Assembly (NCBI GenBank): GCA_045430345.1
Contig: JAILXT010000002.1
Coordinates: 557,602-621,601 of the forward strand
DNA length: 64,000 nucleotides
From: Agarilytica sp045430345
Lineage (GTDB): Bacteria; Pseudomonadota; Gammaproteobacteria; Pseudomonadales; Cellvibrionaceae
Reading direction: 5' to 3'
This document shows positions 63,476 to 64,000 of the stretch, in pieces; positions within the stretch are counted from its first letter, which is position 1, and the number at the start of each line of letters is the position of its first letter. Made by a program: the position numbers and the translations under genes. The notes beneath the pieces are model-generated. The model did no database searches, was not told the origin of the DNA, and saw only the letters and a list, made by a program, of their open reading frames with translations.

Positions 63476-63817
63476 TTGATAAAGAAAATATTATTGGCAC
63501 TCGTAGTCAGCGTTTTTTCTATATCTTCTCTCGCGGAAGATGGTTACAGCTGTAAAACTATAAGTTCGGGAATGTTTCAATTTTTTGATAAAGATGAGCT
63601 GTGCAGTCTTACTCAGGTTTGTCCATCATACAAAGGTAGCAAGGGTCTTCTATTGTACTGCTTGGCAGAGACAAAAGAAGAATGTACGAAGAGTAAGAGT
63701 TGGTTAACCCCATACCAGTTTTATGGAATTCAGGATGGGCTAAAAATTAAGAAATTGATGCGAGCACCAGCCAGAGATGAAGGCAAGGACAAAATCGGCT
63801 TTTGTGCGGTTTACTAA
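63476..63817 (+). CDS. Cassette 7: small cysteine-rich exported protein
   Basis: 113 residues. Start TTG 63476; the region before it has TGAGGCTGAAAT. A signal peptide (MIKKILLALVVSVFSISSLA) is followed by a mature chain of about 93 residues with six cysteines (YSCKT, ELCSL, VCPSY, YCLAE, ECTKS, FCAVY), which suggests disulphide bonding in the periplasm. Not recognised. Confidence 0.75.
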   Translation: MIKKILLALVVSVFSISSLAEDGYSCKTISSGMFQFFDKDELCSLTQVCPSYKGSKGLLLYCLAETKEECTKSKSWLTPYQFYGIQDGLKIKKLMRAPARDEGKDKIGFCAVY

Positions 63818-63819
63818 AA

Positions 63820-63952
63820 AATCATAACAAAGCGTTCAACCATCAGCAGCTTGCGCTGCTTGGACCTCCGCAGCGTTGCTCGTTTTGCGGTTTCACGCTA
63901 CGCTACCGCAAAACCATCAACACAGCTCCGGCCGGTTAACGCGGCGTTATGG
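63820..63952 (+). repeat. attC of cassette 7
   Basis: About 133 bases, the longest in the array. AAATCATAAC (63819-63828) is the exact complement of GTTATGATTT at the cassette start. R' is GTTATGG (63946-63952). Long internal inverted repeat GTTTTGCGGT...ACCGCAAAAC. Confidence 0.92.
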
Positions 63953-64000
63953 GGCGGAACACAATCCTTAGTTTTAACAAATTTCGACATGCTTTATAGC
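63947..64000 (+). other. Cassette 8, first 54 bases
   Basis: Starts at TTATGGGGCGG, continuing past the window. ATG at 63989 could be its gene start, but too little is visible to say. Confidence 0.6.

Larger units (their letters stand above)
59209..64000 (+). mobile_element. Chromosomal integron: frameshifted integrase, attI and at least seven cassettes
   Basis: The platform (integrase gene on the minus strand, promoter and attI) occupies 59209-60509. The cassette array runs on the plus strand from 60510 and continues past the window. Cassettes: 60510-60904, 60905-61302, 61303-61756, 61757-62140, 62141-62805, 62806-63448, 63449-63946 and an incomplete one from 63947. Each boundary is the G/TT of an attC R' box, and the bases after it are the reverse complement of that cassette's own R'' box, as expected for excisable circles. 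All genes point away from the integrase. It sits directly behind parE. Confidence 0.93.

Noticed and set aside
1..64000. CRISPR array, phage or IS element
   Set aside because: No regularly spaced repeats, cas genes, transposases or phage structural genes were seen; the only recombinase is the integron integrase.

Overview
The window looks like the chromosome of a marine gammaproteobacterium. Several gene orders are shared with Pseudomonas and its relatives: mutY-yggX-tRNA-Phe; HAD hydrolase/rppH-ptsP-lgt-thyA-folA; a 6S RNA at the left edge. One order is shared with Escherichia coli: nudF-yqiB-cpdA-yqiA-...-parE. A class GN sortase with its single VIT/VWA target protein is a pairing known mainly from marine Proteobacteria. 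Base composition is moderate. A Cellvibrionales-like host is my guess; the sequence does not prove it.

Layout. 0-4.8 kb: 6S RNA (minus), an orphan GAF histidine kinase, a large membrane protein with two GIDE-like repeats and a C-terminal LemA domain, and a group II truncated haemoglobin. 4.8-17.6 kb: a second orphan kinase, then housekeeping genes (tRNA-Phe, yggX, mutY, gcvT-gcvH, an imelysin-like lipoprotein, a HAD phosphatase, rppH-ptsP, lgt-thyA-folA). 18-23.3 kb: a six-gene TonB energy-transduction operon (DUF3450 coiled-coil protein, ExbB-like with periplasmic extension, ExbB, ExbD, TonB, TPR protein). 23.3-33.5 kb: ilvD, a TPR response regulator, argA, a divergent TetR/GST pair whose operator lies inside the promoter, a PhzF-like protein, a lone GspE/PilB ATPase and an FMN reductase. 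33.7-40.7 kb: an STN-type TonB-dependent receptor, the sortase and its target, and a TolC family protein. 41-50.7 kb: accessory genes between tolC and nudF, comprising two tandem solute-binding-like proteins, a quinone-reductase/LysR pair, and a NapA/NasA-like molybdoenzyme with a fused FeS/membrane-anchor subunit. 50.8-59.2 kb: nudF, yqiB, cpdA, yqiA, an inserted hydrolase plus ABC exporter operon, and parE.

59.2-64 kb is a chromosomal integron directly downstream of parE. The integrase gene (minus strand) is complete except for one apparent missing base that shifts the frame near 59490. A near-consensus promoter (TTGGAC-N17-TATAAT, 60342-60370) points into the array. Seven complete cassettes plus the start of an eighth follow, all on the plus strand. 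I placed each boundary by matching the first bases of a cassette to the reverse complement of its own attC R'' box: six of seven match perfectly over 7-10 bases, and one matches 6 of 7. Four cassettes encode small exported proteins or lipoproteins, one a small membrane protein and one a small protein without an export signal. One cassette (61757-62140) has no credible ORF. None of the cassette proteins resembles a function I can name, so this array is the likeliest place for undescribed biology in the window.
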